64,000 bases of DNA from contig NZ_CP108476.1 in assembly GCF_036226465.1 (NCBI RefSeq), positions 2,852,001 to 2,916,000 on the forward strand. Reading direction: 5' to 3'. How positions within the stretch are numbered: position 1 is the stretch's first letter; every line of letters begins with the position of its first letter. Positions 59,301 through 64,000 of this stretch are shown here, one piece after another. The position numbers were made by a program, and so were the translations under genes. The stretch comes from Kitasatospora sp. NBC_01250 (GTDB lineage: Bacteria; Actinomycetota; Actinomycetes; Streptomycetales; Streptomycetaceae). The notes beneath the pieces are model-generated. The model was not told where the DNA came from and made no database searches. It worked only from the letters and a program-made list of their open reading frames with translations.

Positions 59301-59722
59301 AGGCCCGCGCCGGCCGAGTTGACCACCCGGCAGCCGCGCATCGCCAGCGAGCCCTGCTGGCGGGTGAGCACCGCGGTCCACGAGTTGCCGATCACCTCGC
59401 AGTCCTGCAGTGCGAGCTGGCCGCGCGGCACGTCCACGGTGGGCAGGTCGTCGTCCTGCCCGTGCAGCACCAGGCCGGTCAGCTGCACCGCCTCGGCGAC
59501 CACCTGGAGCACCGCGCCGCGCTTGGGGCTGATCCGCACGCTGCCGCGCACGTCCTCGGCGGTGATGGTCACCATCTTGGTGATCACCAGGTTCTCCTCG
59601 TAGCGGCCGGGACGCACCGAGATCACCGCACCGCTGCGGGCGGCCTGCAAGGCTTCACCGATCGTGCGGTAGGAGCCGGACTCCCGCTGTTCCGCGCAGA
59701 CCGTCAGCACCGGGCGCGACAT
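56354..59722 (-). CDS. Beta-helix + double AAA+ ATPase (EccA/CbbX-like)
   Basis: 1122 aa, start ATG at 59722. Residues about 15-545 form a right-handed parallel beta-helix: more than 20 repeats of the type G..C.. / DCEVIGN / NGICANG / GVSVERGG. A Gly/Pro/Gln linker follows. Two CbbX/EccA-type AAA+ modules come next: Walker A GPPGTGKTTVARLYG at about 615 and about 900, Walker B GGVLFIDEAYTL at about 675 and about 960, and sensor-type ASNPGLASRF in each. EccA proteins power or chaperone type VII substrates. Translationally coupled to the mycosin gene. Cytoplasmic; no signal peptide. Confidence 0.92.
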   Translation of the reverse strand: MSRPVLTVCAEQRESGSYRTIGEALQAARSGAVISVRPGRYEENLVITKMVTITAEDVRGSVRISPKRGAVLQVVAEAVQLTGLVLHGQDDDLPTVDVPRGQLALQDCEVIGNSWTAVLTRQQGSLAMRGCRVVNSAGAGLVETSSGTSVIEDSVIEHLGTSALVIGERANPTVRRCVMRDARGNGICANGESRGVIEDCEISATDKPAVALEENSTTRLLRTEIRDSALGVYLSSTAQVVLEEVTVTGVRGHGIALANGTDPLLRRCRAVRTQGHGLHIAGRARGTFEDCEVIGAAQVGIHVGESAGPSLVRAVVRDSGSDGVELTGESSAEFDRLEVYDASGNGVVVREGANPLLRRITVNGATGHGVAVLRDGRGRLEDATVVDAGRAGVWIAEGGNSYLGSCTVRGSGAGGIVIGDDGIATLRDCESADNSYDGVSVERGGELTATRCRLRANRRHGLHLQAGSRATLTDCRLTDNTVDGARVETTEAVRLTDCLVAENQGAGLRQSEPSDRLAVENLDSRDNRSPDAHGTATAAPTAGGPGGSDDPSGEQHQQAAAPAEVRGPQAVLQTLVGLEGVKEQVATLVNLNKLAKRREQAGMPALPMSRHLVFAGPPGTGKTTVARLYGAILAELGVLRSGHLVEVARADLVASIIGGTALKTTEVVKEAFGGVLFIDEAYTLSAGSNGGTGPDFGREAIDTLVKLMEDHRDDLVVIVAGYQEEIQEFLASNPGLASRFSRTIEFENYSVEELATIVEMAATGHGYELAEGTREALVLHFEAVPRGADFGNGRAARKVFEEMVDRQASRLATLESFDNAAMALLLPEDVGELAAAALAKANGAEQEPEGPGLLDQLRDMVGLSEAKEQVEDLVNLTQQTRRRVEAGLPAPQISHHVVFSGPPGTGKTTVARLYGQLLAELGVLPTGQLIETARADLVGRYIGHTAQLTKEVFDKARGGVLFIDEAYTLTPRSGGGGDFGQEAVDTLMKLMEDHRDEVVVIVAGYQEEMQGFLASNPGLASRFSREITFAHYSDEELVTIVRLQAEKAGYHCAPETIAALLAMFQSVARDRTFGNGRFARQTLEAMITRQAGRLAKLDVSDLAELSLLLPQDIPAQRIGSLA

Positions 59723-59801
59723 TGCCAGGGGTTCCCTTCGTTGGTGGTGAGCGCTGCCCTGGGGCGGGCAGCCGCTCGTGACGTGCTGGGGCCGGAGCGG
59801 G

Positions 59802-61448
59802 TCAGGCCGTGCAGGTGGCCCGCACCGCGTCGGCGGCGTGGTGGGCGTTGGTCTTGCCGCTGTTGTTCCAGTCCTGGCCCCGGCTGTGCATGGTCACCGA
59901 GAGCGAACCGCTGTAGGGGAACCTGCCCTCGTCCACCCACTGGCCCGTGCTGTTGACCTGGCTGATCGAGAACGAGCCGATGCCGCCGTTGCCGTTGTTG
60001 ACCGTGTAGTAGGTCGGGTTGCCGCCGACCTGCTGGACGTTGCCGTTGTCCGGGACGTAGACGGCGATGTCGCAGCTGCCGACCGAGCTGACGTTGAAGG
60101 TCCAGCGGACCCAGTTGGAGCCGTCGTCCTTGTTGGCGTCGCCCGACATGGGCACCGACCAGTACTTGCCGTTGCAGCCGCTGCCGGTGAACCCGCCGGC
60201 GCTGTTGGTGCCCCAGCCGGAGCCGGAGCCGGAGCCGGCCGAGGTGATGGAGCCGCCGCCGGAGGTGCAGAACGGGGCGGCCACGGCGACCACCGGGGCG
60301 GGCGGCGGCGGGGCGACCGGCGGAGCGGGCTGCTGGGCGGCGGCGGTGGTGGGCGCGGGCTGCTGCGGGGCGGGCTGCTGGGGGGCGCTGCTGCTGCCGC
60401 TGCCGCCACCGGTACCGCCGCCACCGCTGGTCCCGCCGGAGCCGCCGCTGGAGCTGCCGCCGCCGGAGCCACCGGCACCGCCGCCGCTGGAGCCGCCCGA
60501 ACCGCCCGAGCCACCACCGGAGTTGGAGCCACCGGAGGTCGAACCGCCGGAGCTCGCCCCGCCGGCGGGGTGGTTGGCCTGGTTGGCCGTGCCCGTCGGA
60601 CTGTTCGAACTGCCCTGACTGCTCTGGCCGTTCGGGCTGCTCTGGCCCGGCGCGGGCGAGCCGGAGGCGCCGGCGGCGGGCGAGCCGGCGGATGCCGACG
60701 GGGAGGGGGAGGACGAGCCGGACGCGGCGGCGCCGCCCGTGTCACCGTGCGAGTCGAAGCCGGGGACGAAGCCGTTGCCGCCCCCGTTGCCGCCCTGCTG
60801 GCTGTACCCCATCGGGGCACTGCCCTGGTTCGGCCCGTGCGGCGGCTTGTCGCCGCCGAGCTGGGTGAGCCCCAGCGGCACGCCGACCAGCACCAGGCCC
60901 ACCGCGACGGCGGCGGCGATCATCGGCTTGGAGATCCGGCCCGGCTTGGGCCCGTTCTCGGGATCGGCGGGTTCGGCTCCCGTGGCGAGGTCGGCGGCGG
61001 CCTCGACCTGGGGCAGCGCCCGGCCGGCGGCGGAGGCCGCGACCGTCCCGGCCGCACCGGCGGCGGGGGCCGCCTTGGCAGCGGCGGCGGAGGTGGCGGC
61101 AGCGGCGGCAGAGGTGCTGGCGGCAGCGGCCGGGGCGGCGGTCCCCGGGGACTTCTTCGGGTCGGCGTCCGCCTTGGCGTCGCTGCCCGCCTTGGTATCG
61201 GCGCCTGCCTTGGCATCGGTGCCCGGCGCGGCCGGGGCCGCGATCTCGGGCGCAGCGCCGATCACAGCCGAGGCCGCAGGCGGCTTCGCGGCCTGGCCGG
61301 GCACCGCCGGAGCCTTCTGCTCCTGCGGCACCGGGGCAGCAGCAGGAGAAGGCGCCGGCTCGGCCTCCTCCTCGAATGCCCAGCTCACCGCCGGAAGCTG
61401 GTACCCACGCGCCGGCTGCTCCCCAGAGCCGCGCTTTTCCTCGCCCAC
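59802..61448 (-). CDS. Membrane-anchored protein with C-terminal golvesin-like domain
   Basis: 548 aa from the GTG at 61448; the frame continues upstream into the preceding gene without a start site. Residues 1-175 are Ala/Pro/Lys-rich and cytoplasmic. One membrane span (KPMIAAAVAVGLVLVGVPLG, about 178-200). A Gly/Ser/Gln linker runs to about 425. The C-terminal 120 residues (WVRWTFNVSSVGSCDIAVYV... QWVDEGRFPYSGSLSV... HHAADAVRATC) look like the golvesin/Xly carbohydrate-binding-like beta-sandwich. It probably binds cell-wall glycan outside the membrane and may anchor the secretion apparatus; inferred. 79-bp gap to the AAA+ gene. Confidence 0.78.
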   Translation of the reverse strand: MGEEKRGSGEQPARGYQLPAVSWAFEEEAEPAPSPAAAPVPQEQKAPAVPGQAAKPPAASAVIGAAPEIAAPAAPGTDAKAGADTKAGSDAKADADPKKSPGTAAPAAAASTSAAAAATSAAAAKAAPAAGAAGTVAASAAGRALPQVEAAADLATGAEPADPENGPKPGRISKPMIAAAVAVGLVLVGVPLGLTQLGGDKPPHGPNQGSAPMGYSQQGGNGGGNGFVPGFDSHGDTGGAAASGSSSPSPSASAGSPAAGASGSPAPGQSSPNGQSSQGSSNSPTGTANQANHPAGGASSGGSTSGGSNSGGGSGGSGGSSGGGAGGSGGGSSSGGSGGTSGGGGTGGGSGSSSAPQQPAPQQPAPTTAAAQQPAPPVAPPPPAPVVAVAAPFCTSGGGSITSAGSGSGSGWGTNSAGGFTGSGCNGKYWSVPMSGDANKDDGSNWVRWTFNVSSVGSCDIAVYVPDNGNVQQVGGNPTYYTVNNGNGGIGSFSISQVNSTGQWVDEGRFPYSGSLSVTMHSRGQDWNNSGKTNAHHAADAVRATCTA

Positions 61449-61545
61449 CGTCGTCCCCTGCCTTCGACAACACTCCTGCCGGTGTGACGGACGGGGAGGT
61501 GGGCAGGGTTCAGCACCGCTGCTGCCCGGTGTTCGCCGGCCCGCT

Positions 61546-61998
61546 CTACTGCCCCACGTTCCAGACCGGCTCGTCCTCCTCGGCGGGCGGGGTGAGGATG
61601 AACGCGACGGCCTGCTCCAGCACCTCGGGCGCCGGCTCGGCACGCTGCACGTCGGCCTGCGCCCGGATGTGCGCGAGCAGTCCGGGCTCGGGGGCCAGGC
61701 CGTACTCGTCGAGGTAGTAGGCGATGGTGTCGGTCCAGATCCACTCGCCGTCGGTGCGGAAGCTCATCGGCACCACGCCGCGCCGCTCGGGGTCCAGCAC
61801 GTCGTCCATCAGCATCGGGGTCATCAGCACGTGCGGCCCCGACCGCAGGTAGTCGGCGACCACCGCGCGCTCGGGCCCGTCCGCGAGCCGCGGGTGGTCC
61901 TCGGCGAAGGCCGGCCCGGTCACCGGGTCCACCTTGTCGAACACCGCCGCGAGCTGGAACGGGGTGGACAAGGTCGCGTGCTCGGGCCGCTCCGTCAT
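61546..61998 (-). CDS. Putative immunity protein for the adjacent toxin
   Basis: 150 aa from the ATG at 61998 (GGAG upstream); an ATG at 62025 is possible. Acidic, soluble, no signal. It carries RTDGEWIWTDTIAYYLDEYG and LLAHIRAQADVQRAEP, a layout I associate with small proteins next to actinobacterial polymorphic toxins, but I cannot name a family with certainty. It begins 46 nt after the toxin stop on the same strand, the standard immunity position. Role inferred from position. Confidence 0.65.
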   Translation of the reverse strand: MTERPEHATLSTPFQLAAVFDKVDPVTGPAFAEDHPRLADGPERAVVADYLRSGPHVLMTPMLMDDVLDPERRGVVPMSFRTDGEWIWTDTIAYYLDEYGLAPEPGLLAHIRAQADVQRAEPAPEVLEQAVAFILTPPAEEDEPVWNVGQ

Positions 61999-62044
61999 CG
62001 TGTACTGCTCCGTCCTGTGGATCATCCTGCTGCTACGTCTCTGT

Positions 62045-64000
<1,956 letters not shown>

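Noticed and set aside
55050..59381. Mycosin fused to an upstream 1000-residue Arg/Gly-rich region in one frame
   Set aside because: The upstream part is the wrong frame of the AAA+ gene; the GTGA overlap at 56354-56357 with a proper signal peptide marks the true start.
56570..59956. 1128-aa plus-strand frame opposite the beta-helix/AAA+ gene
   Set aside because: His/Gly/Ala-rich shadow composition, no motifs; the minus frame has two full AAA+ modules.

Overview
The window is high-GC, roughly 70% or more by eye outside the rRNA genes. It has the dense, GTG/TTG-start, short-gap gene layout of a Streptomycetaceae chromosome (Streptomyces, Kitasatospora or a close relative). Three things point there: the pyrG, recN, nadK, tlyA, HAD and tyrS neighbourhood; a 16S-23S-5S operon with no tRNA in its spacer; and a WhiJ-type regulator/DUF397/ATPase triad. 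I cannot assign a genus from the sequence alone.

Left part (1-21 kb), mostly conserved core. A truncated NB-ARC type ATPase is followed by a NUDIX hydrolase, CTP synthase, a GH15 glycosidase, a GT4 glycosyltransferase and RecN. A membrane protein (YczE type) with its divergent MocR-type regulator sits between recN and nadK. NAD kinase, TlyA, a small coupled protein, a histone-H1-tailed phasin-like protein, an SCP2-like protein, a NagD-type phosphatase, TPR and DUF1015 genes follow. The block ends in a 776-residue TPR protein with 24 Arg/Asp/Gly-rich repeats.

Middle (21-39 kb). An rRNA operon on the minus strand is bracketed by hairpins. Then come tyrS, a methylpurine glycosylase, an HNH nuclease, a membrane-anchored beta-propeller protein, pterin dehydratase, TauE/SafE, an SPFH/NfeD pair, an orphan ABC ATPase, a gene I do not recognise, and a NarL/LiaS-type two-component pair.

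Right part (39-64 kb), increasingly accessory. Two very large AfsR-type regulators diverge from a 262-bp spacer carrying three tandem 14-bp repeats. A sigma factor, a small protein and a MinD-like protein with an abnormal P-loop follow. Next is a tight radical SAM-SPASM / GHMP kinase / phosphohexomutase operon. It lies directly downstream of an anti-sigma-type ATPase gene, which diverges from an XRE-DUF397 pair across a perfect palindrome. The last 9 kb (55.0-64.0 kb) is a type VII secretion-associated minus-strand array. In transcription order it is: a giant toxin running off the right edge, a putative immunity gene, a membrane-anchored golvesin-domain protein, a beta-helix plus double AAA+ (EccA-like) ATPase, and a mycosin-like protease that seems to have lost its catalytic Asp and oxyanion Asn.

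The strongest candidates for undescribed biology are (i) the toxin, whose visible C-terminal part carries both a papain-like glutamine-deamidase-type domain and a nucleic-acid-deaminase-type domain, with its degenerate-mycosin secretion neighbourhood, and (ii) the radical SAM/GHMP kinase/mutase operon with its own regulatory triad. All functional calls are from reading motifs; no database search was run.
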